NCBI GenBank assembly: GCA_025330725.1
Contig: JAIWND010000013.1
Location: forward strand, 558,001-622,000
Origin: Chlamydoabsidia padenii
Taxonomy: Eukaryota; Mucoromycota; Mucoromycetes; Mucorales; Cunninghamellaceae
Length of the DNA: 64,000 nucleotides
Reading direction: 5' to 3'
The translations under genes were made by a program, and so were the position numbers. Positions 35,468 through 47,448 of the stretch are shown piece by piece (within the stretch, counting starts at the first letter, position 1; every line of letters begins with the position of its first letter). The notes below the pieces were generated by a model. That model ran no database searches. It was not told the DNA's origin and saw only the letters and a program-made list of their open reading frames with translations.

Positions 35468-37205
35468 TTGTTAGCACACAAATACAATAAAATGATCATC
35501 CCACACCGTATATATTTACCAATCGCTGTCGTAAAGAATTACAATATCAGCAGATGTCAAATTAATACCCAACCCACCAGCACGAGTGGTGAGCAAGAAG
35601 ATGAATTTATCACTATCAGGTCTATTGTAGTCGTCAATGGCATCCACTCGTTCTTCTTGATTTGTTTGACCATCAATTCGGCAGTATTCTATCAGTATAA
35701 TAAAGATAAAGTTGGACTCCGTATGTATCTTTGTTCCTTGTTTCCTTACCATATCCTTTCCACCAACAGTAATCTTCTAATATATCCAACACGCGGCTCA
35801 TTTGACTGAAGAGGAGGACACGGGACCCTTGTGCCTTGAATCTTGACAGTAGCTTGTCCAAAACAGCCATTTTCCCTGCATTGTCGACAATATGTTGATC
35901 TGTTGTATAAGGTGGACCAGGTTCCTATCATTAAAGACATAAACATAAAAATAAAATGAGCCTATCAAAGCATTATCTTGTTTCCCATATTGTTAGTTGT
36001 TACTTACAGCTCCATCAAATAGGTAAGGATGGTTACAACATTTTCGCAATTGCATGACAATGTTTAAGAGTCGAGTCTTGCCTTCACGCTTTGTTGTACT
36101 AGCACCTATAGTTATAAAAAGAGCAAATTAGTCATTGATAATTATACCAGTCATTTAGTATGTCTTGTTCTTGTATTGTAGGTTTACCATTGACAGCATC
36201 CAAGTCCTTTTCCAAGATTCGCTGATACCACTTCTTTTGCATGTTGCTCATGCGGACATAGATGTTGATTTCTTTTTTTGGCAGTAAGGATTTTTCCACA
36301 TCAGATTTGATCCGTCGAAGCAAGAAGGGCCGCAATACCTTGTGTAGTTGTTCCACCACCTTTTTCTGATCCCCATTTTGTTGTTCAAACCATTCATCAA
36401 AGGCTTCGGATGAGCTAAAGACATCTGGTAGCAAGAAGTTTAAAAGGGCCTATTACCAACAAAGCAAAAAAGTAGATTATTAATTATACAACGTCCTTTC
36501 CATTTTGATGTCTTTTTCTTCTTCTGCTTTCTTTACCCAAAGTTCATGCAGATTGTTTTGAAGTGGAGTGCCGGTAATAAGCATACGGTTTCTTGAGTTC
36601 AGTATACGGACAATTTGTGATAGCATAGAGTTTTCGTTCTTGATACGGTGTGCTTCGTCAATGATAATGTATTCCCACGCGACTTTCTTAAAGTGTGTCT
36701 TTTCCATTAAACAAGTTTCGTAGGAAGTGATGCAGACTTCAAAGTTAACTGGTTGCAGCCTAGATTTGACCAATTCAGCCTTGTAAATAAAGAAGAAAAA
36801 AAGCTATTAGTAAATAGGATGATGAATATATGTATTTTATCTAACTTACTCTTGTATCCTTTGTTCCATGGAAGACAAAGGCATCAAAGTCGGGTACCCA
36901 TCGATCGAATTCATTTTTCCAGTTGTGTAGAGTTGATTTTGGCACCACCACCAAATGAGGTCCCTTGATATCCCGCATATGCTTCAAGTATCCCAAAAAG
37001 GAGATGGTTTGTAGCGTTTTCCCAAGACCCTATATATCAGTTAAAGACAATATGTTATGTTGAAGGTTTCTCTTTATATATAATGATCCATTATTTACCA
37101 TTTCATCCGCCAAGATACCATTGATACCATTTTCAAATAGTGAGATCATCCAATTTAGTCCTTGTACCTGATACGATCGCATAGTTCCACCAGTGACATC
37201 TTTAA

Positions 37206-37284
<79 letters not shown>

Positions 37285-38178
37285 GATTATTAGTGCTTTT
37301 AGTTACTAACAAGACACACATCATTCTTTAACACGATTATACTTACAGGAGGGAGATTCAGTGAATACCGTCAATGGACCATCTTCCTGTTCACCAGATT
37401 CACCCTTCAAGATTTCTTCGTCCTCCTCCTTTTCAGTTTTCCTTCGACGCCTAGTAACACAATTAAAAAAAAAAGAAGAGAAGGAGTGTGAAGATAGCAT
37501 AACATGACTTTTTTTTTTTTTTTTTTTGGCATATCATGGTGATATTTACCTTTTAGCCATTTTGGATTTCTTTTGTTCAGCCAATACAGTTTGTAGAGCA
37601 CCGTCCTTTTCGTTTTTCAAGTTCAGGAAATGTCCAAATAGTTCAGTTTGACCCAGAAGATAACGGTATCGTTTCAGCCTGTTTTCATACTATATCATAC
37701 GGTACCAAAATAAAAGTGTGGGCGGGAAAGAGAAGATTAATACGCGATACGTGTATAGTGATGAGCTTACCGATGCCGGGGATGAGTCAGACTTGCTTGA
37801 TCCTTTTTCGGTTGCTTTACTAGAATCGTTGGCCTATATGATAGAAAGGGGAAGGGTAGGGTGAGTAAAAACAGTTTGTTCGAGACACATATAAAGTCTA
37901 TAGTGAGGTGCTGTGGTTGATGCATGCTACTTACCGAATCATCTTGAGAGGCTTGTTTATGGGATTTCTATTAGTCAAAATAAGAAAAAATAAAGATGAG
38001 TTCAACAAGAAGGTATCTTTTTAAATTTTACCTGTTCGCGATCTATGTCCATTTTCGCCTTTTCAAGACAAAGATAAAGGTTAGGAGGAAGCAATATAAG
38101 ATGTTGGAAGTGTTGATTATCACGTTAGAGTTTGTTTTTTTAAAATAAAATAAAAAAAGAATACGGTGGTCTTACCAT
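33414..38178 (-). CDS. ISW1: ISWI-type chromatin remodelling ATPase
   Basis: Nucleosome-spacing SNF2 ATPase, 991 aa from 23 exons: 38178-38176, 38058-38032, 37967-37935, 37833-37771, 37689-37550, 37450-37347, 37199-37099, 37029-36850, 36779-36537, 36449-36188, 36105-36008, 35924-35750, 35688-35520, 35429-35342, 35276-35180, 35097-34859, 34771-34623, 34553-34487, 34411-34306, 34233-34116, 34058-33958, 33889-33510, 33446-33414. Walker A is [11 protein letters not shown], then [22 protein letters not shown] and the SF2 motif VI block [15 protein letters not shown] ([13 protein letters not shown]), SANT ([18 protein letters not shown]) and SLIDE ([20 protein letters not shown]) domains identify ISWI. 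The first coding exon is only ATG. Intron 6 contains about 75 consecutive T on the coding strand. Confidence 0.95.
37209..37283. repeat. 75-bp homopolymer (A on plus strand)
   Basis: Unbroken A run inside ISWI intron 6. On the transcript it is a U tract just upstream of the TTATATTAAAG acceptor. Confidence 0.9.
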
Positions 38179-38284
38179 TATGGTTTTGCGATAAAGGTAA
38201 AAAAAAAAAAAAAAATAGGGGGAAGAAGAAGAGGGAAATTAAAAACCAGCGCATTATGGATGGATAAAAGCTGTGAGCTGTGAC

Positions 38285-38298
38285 GCGGAATTTCAATT
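38285..38298. promoter_or_regulatory. Candidate promoter element between ISWI and RBM26-like gene
   Basis: GCGGAATTTCAATT in the 221 bp between divergent starts, 107 bp from ISWI and 102 bp from the RBM26-like ATG. A one-base variant of the consensus. Confidence 0.4.
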
Positions 38299-38399
38299 TC
38301 CGAACAGAAAAAATTGGCTTTATTTATGACCACGCCTTTTTTTTTTTTTTTTTCTCTCTCTTTGCTATTCCTCTTCCCACTGTTGAACTATTGTATACC

Positions 38400-40656
38400 A
38401 TGCTATTCTCACCTGAAGATGCCACTTCTTTAAAAGCCTATCTTGGTGATCTTGTTGCCTCGGAGTAAGTATCTTTTTTGTATTTGAATAGCTGACGTTG
38501 TGGAAATCTATAGCGTAATTAAACAGGGTCTCCACAGACGCGCGTACTTGTCCTTGTAATCAGATAACTAACTTCTTCTTTGTAATAGATCTGATGCCGA
38601 CCCACAAGTATTAGCCGACTTTATGTTTGCTTTACTTCAAGCCGATGCCACGGAAGATGTCCTTTATGCACGTTGTGTTGAAGAACTCTCTGTCTTCTTG
38701 GAAGAAAGTAAGTGTGTATACAAAATATAGATCTCAACTGTCTTGACACCTTCTCTAATCTTGTGATTATTTATTTTAACAATAGAAACCGAAGATATTG
38801 TCAAACGTGCCTTTGATGCTTTAAAAGGTAAATCCTACTTGCCCAAGGAACAGCGATTACCAGCAACTGAAGCCACAACAGCCACAGCTCCTCCAACAGC
38901 GCCTACCTCTACAGAACTCAGTAAACTGACAGAGACAACATCATCTCGGCCGTATCAAAAAGAAGACGATGACGAAGACGATGACGAAGACGATGATACA
39001 AACTTTAAGCGTCGTAATAACAGCGGCAAATCGAACTCGACATTGGAGACAAATAATGCAGGAAATCAGACACAAAAGCGACCCTTCTCATCTGATGATC
39101 ATACAGATAATGGTCCTATCAATAAGCAACAACGCCATAATACAAATGCTGGACCAAACTCAACACAGAACTTGCTTTTTCAACAAAGGTTAGGAGGTGT
39201 CCGCCGATTCAAGAAACCTTGCTTTGACTATGAAAGTAAGTGATAACTAGAATTAGGCGTCACAAAAGAAGCACCATCTAGAACCCTCTAATCTGACCCT
39301 CTCTGTCTCTCTTTTATGTGCTTACTTAGGAAAAGGTTATTGTATGCGTGGTGACTTTTGTCCTTATGATCATGGCGAAGACCCTGTAGTAATGGAAGCC
39401 AACAATGGTGGCGTCATGGAACCTATGAACAATCAAATGGGGAATGGCTTCAATAGCAATACTGGTGCAGGTGGACCGATGCGAGTCAAGGGTCATGGCA
39501 TGTCTCGTAACGAAGATGGCATGATGAAGATGATGGGCAACAACCGTAAACCAGAAGATGTACCTTACACAAGTCGATATACTCCTTACAGCACCAAAAT
39601 TGTCGTGGAAAAAATACCCGAAGAAAATTGCAACATCGACTCTGTGACGGGATTCTTTGGTAAATTTGGTAAAATGGTGAATCTCTCGGTCCAACCAGAT
39701 GTATCACGGGCGTTTTTACAATATGCAACTCATCAAGAAGCTTTGGCGGCATACCAGTCTCCTGCGGTCATCTTTAACAATCGATTCGTCAAGGTGTTTT
39801 GGCAAAAGGTGAATGAAGAAGAAGAACGAAAGGAATTCATTGAACAACAACGTTTGGCATCTTTACCTGATCCTGAAGCAGTCAAGGCGAAAGCAGCACA
39901 ATTGGCCAAGGAACGGGAAGAACGACAAAAGAAACAACAAGAACACCTCAAAAAAGTATTGGAATTACAAAAACAAAAACAGCAATTGATAGAACGACAA
40001 ATCGAAGAACAAAAGAAACTGATGGAAAAATACGAACAAGCATTACCTGGCAGTAAAGAACGAGAAGATATCATGGTGGCGATCAACAACCTCACTGATT
40101 CTATCAAGTCTAACAAGGCTTCAGCTATCACACCCACATCAGTATCATCAACAGCAACAACAACATCAGCTATACCACCTCAGGCATCAAGTACCACAAC
40201 AGCATCATCACCATCATCATCAATAACACCGCCATCATCAGGACCTCAGCATTCGGTAACAGGATCAACGTCTCCCAGCCCAGCAACTACCTTGGATGCG
40301 AAGAAGGCGGAAATGGAAAGATTAAAAGCGAAACTGGCCAGCTTGGAAGCGGTAAGTACATATGGGATTTATGTCGTCTAAATTACAAAAAGTGATTATA
40401 CTGACTCATATCGCAATAGGCAAAGAAATTTGGATATGCTTCTCACCGTGGAGGACGTGGCGGCATGAATACTTGGTCAGGTCGTGGTGCACGAATCTTC
40501 TCACTTGACAATAGAAAGAAACCAACTCCACCTGCTCCTACACCAACTACTACAGCTGAACACACTCCAGTAAATAGCACCGAGAAAACGAACGACAACC
40601 AACCACAAGAAGAAGGACCCACAGTAAACAATATAGTACCCACTTCAAACGCATAG
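38400..40656 (+). CDS. RBM26/27-like RNA-binding protein (PWI-like, CCCH, RRM)
   Basis: Nuclear RNA-binding protein of the RBM26/27 family; its fission yeast counterpart works with the MTREC/exosome RNA surveillance machinery. Exons 38400-38464, 38589-38707, 38786-39235, 39330-40351 and 40420-40656 give 630 aa. An N-terminal PWI-like helical domain (1-75) is followed by an acidic/Thr-rich linker. The CCCH finger is CFDYERKGYCMRGDFCPYDH (C-x7-C-x5-C-x3-H), then an RRM (TKIVVEKIPEEN...FGKFGKMVNL). A long charged coiled coil (KEREERQKKQQEHLKKVLEL) follows, and the C-terminus is GRGG-containing. The finger is assembled correctly only after removing the intron at 39236-39329. Confidence 0.93.
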
Positions 40657-41404
40657 ATATCTATGATAGTAATAGTATTGTTGATAACTTCCTTTATCGT
40701 TGTTTCATAATAATAAAAACCTCTTTTTTTTTTTACTCACACAAACACACACACTCTCTCGTTTATGATGACATGATTGTACATTATACTGACTTTTTTT
40801 TTCCGGGGGATCAACCGTTTGTTTCAAACCAAAAGCTAGAATGGAAACCTCACGTGTAGAGGTAACCCGAACTTGCTTTGATCATAGGGTGAATCAAATC
40901 AGGCATCTTTACCCCCCCCCAAAAAAAAAAAAAAAAAATTTAAACAAAACCAGTTCTGTCAACGTGGCAGCCTCTCAAAGGGGATAAAAAGGAGAATCAT
41001 TATCAGTAGAATCCCCCCCATTCCTTTAACAAGATAGCCTATTCACAATGACGCCACTCAACGTTTTGCTTTTATCGAATATAACCTAGATAAATACAAG
41101 TGATCACGATGATGTCTCTTGTTATGGGTAAGCGTTCGTTAATAGTGTCAAGGGAGTTGTTTTGCTGAGCATGGGCGCCGGTGAAATGGTTCAAGCCGTC
41201 GATCACAGCGTGCGGGGTTTGAAAATTTGTCGATCCCAACCTGATTGGCTCAGACGAAGCGATTGTTTACATAGGCTGCATGAACTTTCTTTTCTCTCTC
41301 CTTTATGTCTTTTTTCTCTCTCCTTTTTCTTTGAATCCATAATCTTCTCTCTCCTTTCTATCAACTTTTTTTTTTATTACTTGTGCCAATTAACTAACAT
41401 ACTG

Positions 41405-41665
41405 ATGATGAGAATGGAACACCCCGATCATAGTTACTATCCAAGGAAAAGAGGTGATCCGAGAATAGTAATAGATTATGCGAGGCACCATATTTATTCT
41501 AAATGGGCTGAAAAGGATCTGTTTTGCTGTTCTGTTGATATGCACCATACCCCGCTCTCTCTTTTCATTTATTCTTACTCATGGCCAAAAACCCGGATTA
41601 TGTCCGTTCATAGCCACCATCCTGTTGGTTCATTCCTCAATCTCTCTCACTCTTTGCCTTATTAG
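41405..41665 (+). CDS. Candidate small ORF, unrecognised
   Basis: 86 codons starting MMRMEHPDHSYYPRKRGDP. It is preceded by a pyrimidine-rich leader (TTTCTCTCTCC repeats, 41285-41370) like those before the RPN3 and dehydrogenase starts, and by an orphan promoter-motif copy 180 bp upstream. The second half is low in conserved-looking features, and I recognise no family. It could equally be a 5' exon or chance. Confidence 0.2.
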   Translation: MMRMEHPDHSYYPRKRGDPRIVIDYARHHIYSKWAEKDLFCCSVDMHHTPLSLFIYSYSWPKTRIMSVHSHHPVGSFLNLSHSLPY

Positions 41666-42500
41666 AGTAATGAGCAATATCATTTCTATGTTTGTTTCTT
41701 TACATGAGGTGGATGATGAATCGGGAGATGAATCACAACTTTTTTGCTCTTACCCCTGATTTTTTCAATCGGTGATTGAATATGTCAAAAAAAAAACTGG
41801 AGTGAAGGGATACAGTCCACCACGTTGTCGTTGGTTTCCCCCCCCCCAAAAAAAAAGGCAAGTATTTGAATGCTTGGTTTTAGACAATGTGAATAAAGGT
41901 ACGGCGTTTAGTAATAAAATGGATGGAAAACCGAGAATAACGACGACGGATCATGACAGATGACCAATCGTACGTATGATATAATTCCATGTTAATGGTG
42001 TGTGTGTATGTGTGTGTGTGGAAAACAATATTGATGCACAGACAAAAAAGAAATGGCAAAAAAAGCCAAGAAATGCGCTCATTGTCCAATAAAGTATGTT
42101 GCATCTTCTTTTTCTTGTTCACGGGAAAACAGCTCGGCTTACCACAAACGTGATCTCTCTCTACAAAATGGTGATCCACTTTTATCTAACCTCGACCCCA
42201 AAATAATAGTACCCTAACCTCACCTTTTTTTTTCGATATAGTCAAGGGAAAAAAAAAGAAAAAAGAGGGAAAGAAAACAAGCACGTTTTGATCTCTTGCT
42301 CAATAAATGCAGGGCGTACTTTATATGCCACGTTTTTGTGTTGTTGTTGCTCTCCCTTTGTCTTATTTATAGAAGCCAGCCGAAGATGAGTACAAATCAA
42401 GATAAAGAACAAATCAATGCGTTAGCTTAACCTTACGATGATGAATAAGTTCACTCACGCAAGGTTACACAGGTGCCTCTTCCCCCATTGTCTCCATCAA

Positions 42501-42513
42501 ATTTCAAATCCCG
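42501..42513 (+). promoter_or_regulatory. Candidate promoter element upstream of NRG1-like gene
   Basis: ATTTCAAATCCCG, about 155 bp upstream of the ATG, followed by a CT-rich leader. Confidence 0.5.
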
Positions 42514-42665
42514 ACTAATGAAAGAATATAAAATCTCTCCCAACTTGAAATTCTTTTTTCTTTCTTTCTCTCTTCCTCTTCCTTTTCTATAGTTCACACT
42601 TTTTTTATTTTCCACTTTTTACTACACACCTCTTTTACTCTTCTTTGATCTAAAAACTGATAAAA

Positions 42666-43749
42666 ATGATGCAATCTGATTCTACTTTATCTGTGAAAGA
42701 TGCAACTGGGCGGCAAATTAGTCTTTTGAATGATCATCAACAACAACAACAACAACAACAAAATGTTTCTTCTTTGCATGGAAAACGAAAATACCATTGT
42801 ACTGAATCTGGCTGTCATAAAAGCTTTACTACAAGGTAAATCATAACAAAAAAAAAAAAAAAGTAATGATAACTTTTACTAATACTTTTCCTTTTTTTTC
42901 TTTGGGCTTATTTATAGTGGTCATCTTGCTCGCCACCACCGTATACACACAGGAGAAAAGAACTTTCATTGTCTTCACCCTGGATGCCCATCACGATTCT
43001 CTCGTCAAGATAATATGATGCAACATTACCGTACTCATCTCTCACCCAAAACTCGTCGTCAACAGGTGCAACAAAGAAGTAAACAGACGAACACTAACGA
43101 CTACCCACGTTTGCATTGTCATACCCTGGTTGGATCAGACGAGGATAATGCCATGCACCCCTTGATCAATCCATCCGATGAAAGAATGGAACATACAACA
43201 ACGATTGTCAACAGATCTCGCCGGGCCACCACTTTACCTTCCTCATTCCATCCTTATCATCATTTATCATCATCATCACATGTGGATTACTTTTACAACA
43301 TGACAGTCAGACAGAATCATCATTTACCTACTTTGATTCAACCATTATCGACCATGGAGAAGCCTTTACCTATGGAACCTGATTCGGCACCCAGTCCATC
43401 ATCATCCATCATCACTTCACCTACTATGATGAACAATAGTACTGCGACTTCACCTGATACTTATCATCATCACCATCATCATCATCCTTACCAAGTATCT
43501 CGTCGACCTCAACGTGCTCATTCTTCTTCTTCCACTTGCTCAACCACTTCTTCTTCGTCTTTTTTATCTCCACGTCCAATGTCCCCTCCACTGGTGGATC
43601 CAACCGACATCATCTACCCCAAGCATTTTATCCAACTACCACCTCCACCACAACAACACAAGAACCACCATTACAACATCGTCTCCCATGGTCATCATCA
43701 TAGACAAGGTTTATTGGATTTGGCACATACGGTTAGTATATTTGGTTAA
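42666..43749 (+). CDS. NRG1: Nrg1-like C2H2 zinc-finger repressor
   Basis: Exons 42666-42835 and 42918-43749 give 333 aa. Two C2H2 fingers lie at about 46-100. They read YHCTESGCHKSFTTSGHLARHHRIH and, after the linker TGEKNF, HCLHPGCPSRFSRQDNMMQHYRTH. FTTSGHLARH followed by FSRxDNxxQHYRTH is the Nrg1/Nrg2 signature of glucose and hyphal-gene repressors. The intron splits the first finger between FTT and SGHL. A Gln run precedes the fingers; the C-terminal 230 residues are Ser/Pro/His-rich with a His run. A GTTAGT near the 3' end (43730) could be a donor for a further exon, but none is evident, so I use the stop at 43749. Confidence 0.88.
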
Positions 43750-43759
43750 ATCCCCGTCG

Positions 43760-43791
<32 letters not shown>

Positions 43792-44637
43792 CCTTGGCCC
43801 ACCCCTTCTTTTATTTATCTACTCATTCCTTCCTTTTAATGTTGTTAACTGACCATTCTATGTATCCTTCATTTTGATTTCATGCTATATTATCCTATCT
43901 TTTTATATATACACACACACACACTTTGTTTACTATGCACCCTATTCACATATATACAGCTACTTTTATATCCATACACACACATTGATAGATCTCATTA
44001 TTTAACCCCCTTTTTTTTTGTATACTTCTCATTGTATCCCCTCTCTCCCTTTAGTGTATTATAATGTAAACCCATGTATGCTTCTTCTTTTTATTATTAT
44101 GAATAAAAAAACTACTACATATCTCTCTCATCCATCTGTCTTACTAATAAAAACAATAATGCTTTGTGGCGGGATTTAAATATAGTTACACAGTTGACAC
44201 AAAAAAAAAGGTTCATGTATGCTCGAGCTTGGACTTGATTGATTCTTGTATTGACTATCCCCCTTCTTTCTCATCTTTATAATAAATGATCCTCCCTTAT
44301 TTAGGGTCACGCATTCACCCTGGGTTCAATGGCATTTTGTTGTTTTGGGGTCTTGTATTGTTTTGTCATTAAGGACCCCCTTTATTTGTTTTCCTGTTCT
44401 ACAGGTACAGTATCAAAGCATCACACTATAAATAAAAAAGGAAGAAGGGAGTGCTCTACGCATGATTCACATACTAAAGAGCAAGTTTAACCTGTTTTAA
44501 AATAATCATCAATTATATGATATAAGAGTTGTTTATTTAAAAAAAAAAAAAGTTCTAATTTTGGCTAATACTAACATCAATGGTAATGTAACAAGTAAAT
44601 TATGGTAAACGGGGGAGGGGAAGGAGGGAGGAGGAGA
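43750..44637. other. Intergenic between convergent NRG1-like and RabGAP genes
   Basis: A T run (43761-43788), CA repeats near 43905-43925 and AATAAAA-type polyadenylation signals. An orphan promoter-motif copy (GCGGGATTTAAATAT, about 44169-44183) has no matching gene start. No ORF is supported. Confidence 0.5.
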
Positions 44638-47091
44638 TTATTTATTTTTCAAATGACTAGGGGCATTATGGAATAGTGTTTTCCACATGTAAGCTTCCGA
44701 CAATAAGAGTTCCACATCCTTTTCTTGCCAGTCTTCTGTCGGTAGTTGTTGTAAAAAGATCATGATTTCCTTTGGATTATGCAAAAAAAAAAAAAAGTTA
44801 GTACCCAAACCCCGCCATATTAAAACCCCGTGAATTTTGTATTACCTGGAAATCCATTGTCTGTAATTGAGTCGACCATTTCACCAAGAAAGCCGCACAT
44901 ACATACACATGGAATTCCGAAAATCCTTCAGAAGAGCCTTCCGCCAAGTAGGTATCCCACATTCGAATCGTGTTCTTCAATGGTAGTTCCCGCATCAAGA
45001 GACAATTCATCCACCTAAATGCGAATTGAATGAATTCGATTCCTTCTTGTTGCAAATGGCTTGCCAATCGGGCTAGATAAACTATAGTTAGTTTTTCTTT
45101 ATCCCTGTAGTTTCATTAGTTGTACTTGCCATCAATTCTAGATACCAGATCCTTCAATGTAACAATTTGTCGTTGAATCCCCGGTTGTGCAAATGTATAA
45201 TTGTCCTATGTATTATAAAGATGTCAGTCAAAAGAAGTATCCATGGTAATAGTGTATAAAAATATTACCTGTATACCATCCAACAATTTTGAAAGACACC
45301 AAAAACTGTCAGCTTCAACCACATCCAGGACATTTTGGTTCAATTTGTTCATATCGTATTCCTCTGGCTTTGTATCTATAATAAAGTAAAGGGAAGTGAG
45401 TATGATTTCTTCTTTTAATCTATTTACTTACCAATATAAGCAGATAAAAAGACTTCAAATATGGGAGTTACCAAGTCATTGATACCCTGAACATAACCAC
45501 TAGCAGGATGTCGTATGGCCCATTGATATAAGATACGTTCCAAACACTAGTATATAAGTAGTTGCAAGTTTAATAATCATCTATATCATGATGTCACTTT
45601 TTACCTCTTGAGTTAATGATGATTGATATAAAAAGACACCTGGGTTTGTTCGAAGAATGTCGATATGAATCTAGATCTAAAAGTTAATAGAGTTCTCCTT
45701 GTTTTAATATTTCATTGTCTTACTTGATGCCATAATGTTTGATCCAAACCTTCGGTCCCCTTTGCATAAGTTGCTTTTACACTATCCAAATATTCTTTAC
45801 GTTTTCTTGCCAAAGTTTTCATTCTTCGTTCCGAATTACATGGCAAGTAACCCTATAAAAAAAAAAGGGGGGGGGTTTGTTAGTTTCATCGTACATTTTT
45901 CTTTCTTGCTTACCAATAAAAGTTGCCAGGCGATTAGTCTAAAGTCCGGAGGGATGCCACTCCAACATATTCCTCGAAGAGCCACTAGATTTTTTTTTTT
46001 TTTTTTTTTTTTTTTGCCAAAAAAGAAAGAAAGATGAGTGATCACGACCTCTTGTATAATTATGTTCTTACCTAAATCAACATTTGGACTGCATAAGATG
46101 TCCTTCATTTTCTTGATTCGTATATAATCTTGAGCTTTTTCATCAGGTTCAATATGACGCAATATAAACGTTGGATCTATAAATTAAATTGAGCAAGTTT
46201 ATCATTATAATCATTTTATCATTTACCTTTCAATACATCCAAGACATTATCAATCACCCCATTGATGTTTGATGATTTCTTGTAAGTGGCTACTGATGTA
46301 GTTGTTGATTCAGGTTCCGCCAGTGTCAATTTGTTGATGATAAGGTCTTGTTCTAGTTCTGGTACAAGGAAGGTCGGTGCTATAGCAGTAGTTGTTGTGG
46401 TAGTAGAATTATCAGGTATTGGCGCAGTTGATACCTTGGGTGCTGCTGTTGGTTTATCTTTCTTGTTGTCTTCCATTGAATCGTTCCATTCTTCATTGGT
46501 GTCTTCCAAAAAGGCATTAAATGTCTTTTTATGAGGAGCAGTTGAAGACGTCGGTTGGTGTTTTTGCAGACTCTTTTTTGGTGGTGGTGGTGAAGAGGTG
46601 GAGTGGACTAATGTGGTGCTCTGTTGATTACTATTGTCATTTGTGGTATTGTCAAAAGACGCTGTTGGGTATTGGCTGGTGGTAATAGGTGCAAGTGGTT
46701 GTTCAGATCTTGGTTGGGGTTTGGTGACTAGACTTGTGTAAGAAAACCGGGCGTCCAGCACCCCGGATTCCAGATGAGGTTCATCGATAGTTCCACCATT
46801 TTCACCTTGGATTATTGGCACAATACGTACACTAAAAACAAGATGATTCGTTATCTTTTTCGTTTATTTAGTGGAATCAGTGTTATATCCAGTAATCTAC
46901 TTACCTTCCAGGCAACTTGACATTACTTCTTCGCCAAAAAGATCTACAAAGGAATACCATCAAACCTAGTGAATTTCTTACCAGGACCAAAATGTATCAA
47001 CTTACTTTCGTATGATTGTATCTATTATACAGGTGGAGTTCGTGTTAATAACTGTTATTTTCAAGTCAATGTTTTACTTACTTTCATCCAT
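44638..47091 (-). CDS. GYP1: TBC-domain RabGAP, Gyp1/TBC1D22 type
   Basis: GTPase-activating protein for Rab/Ypt GTPases, in yeast Ypt1 at the Golgi. Thirteen exons: 47091-47082, 47021-47006, 46943-46905, 46831-46227, 46176-46072, 45984-45914, 45852-45724, 45670-45605, 45546-45432, 45375-45269, 45205-45130, 45072-44846, 44769-44638; total 565 aa. The catalytic Arg finger is in HIDILRTNPG and the Gln finger in SGYVQGINDL. The Gyp1/TBC1D22 class is shown by DEAKxx-type spacing, LARKRKEYLD and FAFRWMNCLLMREL...MWDTYLAE. The 200 residues after exon 3 are Thr/Ser/Pro-rich. The first two coding exons are only 10 and 16 nt. Intron 11 is GC-AG. Confidence 0.93.
45073..45129 (-). other. GC-AG intron in RabGAP gene
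   Basis: Coding strand GATG/GCAAGT...TTATCTAG/CCCGATT, 57 nt. It restores RIDARLASHL, the family sequence. Confidence 0.85.
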
Positions 47092-47165
47092 GGCGCTTTA
47101 ATCTGTCAACAAAAAAGAAAAGAAAGAAGAAAGAAAAAAAATGATGGAGGGATCGCGCTTTACAG

Positions 47166-47180
47166 GCGGCATTTCAAAAT
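47166..47180. promoter_or_regulatory. Candidate promoter element between RabGAP and dehydrogenase
   Basis: GCGGCATTTCAAAAT, 75-89 bp upstream of the RabGAP ATG and about 270 bp from the dehydrogenase start. Confidence 0.4.
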
Positions 47181-47448
47181 ATGCTAAGTGGGGCAAAGAA
47201 AAAAGTAAGGACTGTATGAACAGAGCTGTAGTGAAAATGGCAAAACAAGAATGAGCAATAAAACAGATTACAATTGTATAAACATTGTACTACTTGCTTC
47301 CTAATGCTTCTGATAAGCACTTGGTTCTCTTTGTTACATCGTTTGGTGAGCTCTTTCCCCACAGCTTAATTTTCAACTTCCGCTCCCCCTCATTTTCCCA
47401 CATGTCCAAATTTCCCTGTTCTCTCTCTCTCTTTCCCACTTTTTTGTC

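Larger units (their letters stand above)
40657..42665. other. Intergenic, 2 kb, with a possible small gene
   Basis: Contains A/T/C runs, one orphan promoter-motif copy (GCGGGGTTTGAAAAT, 41212-41226) followed by a CT-rich leader and a low-confidence ORF (listed separately), and the NRG1-like promoter with a CT-rich leader (42545-42600). Otherwise nothing is recognised. Confidence 0.5.

Noticed and set aside
38830..38845. GTAAATCC inside RBM26-like exon 3 as an intron donor
   Set aside because: The frame is open and composition is continuous through the site; no matching acceptor is needed.
41162..41404. N-terminal extension of the candidate small ORF (MLSMGAGEMVQAVDHS...)
   Set aside because: Translates the promoter element and the CT-rich leader (LFSLSF repeats); only the part from 41405 is kept, at low confidence.
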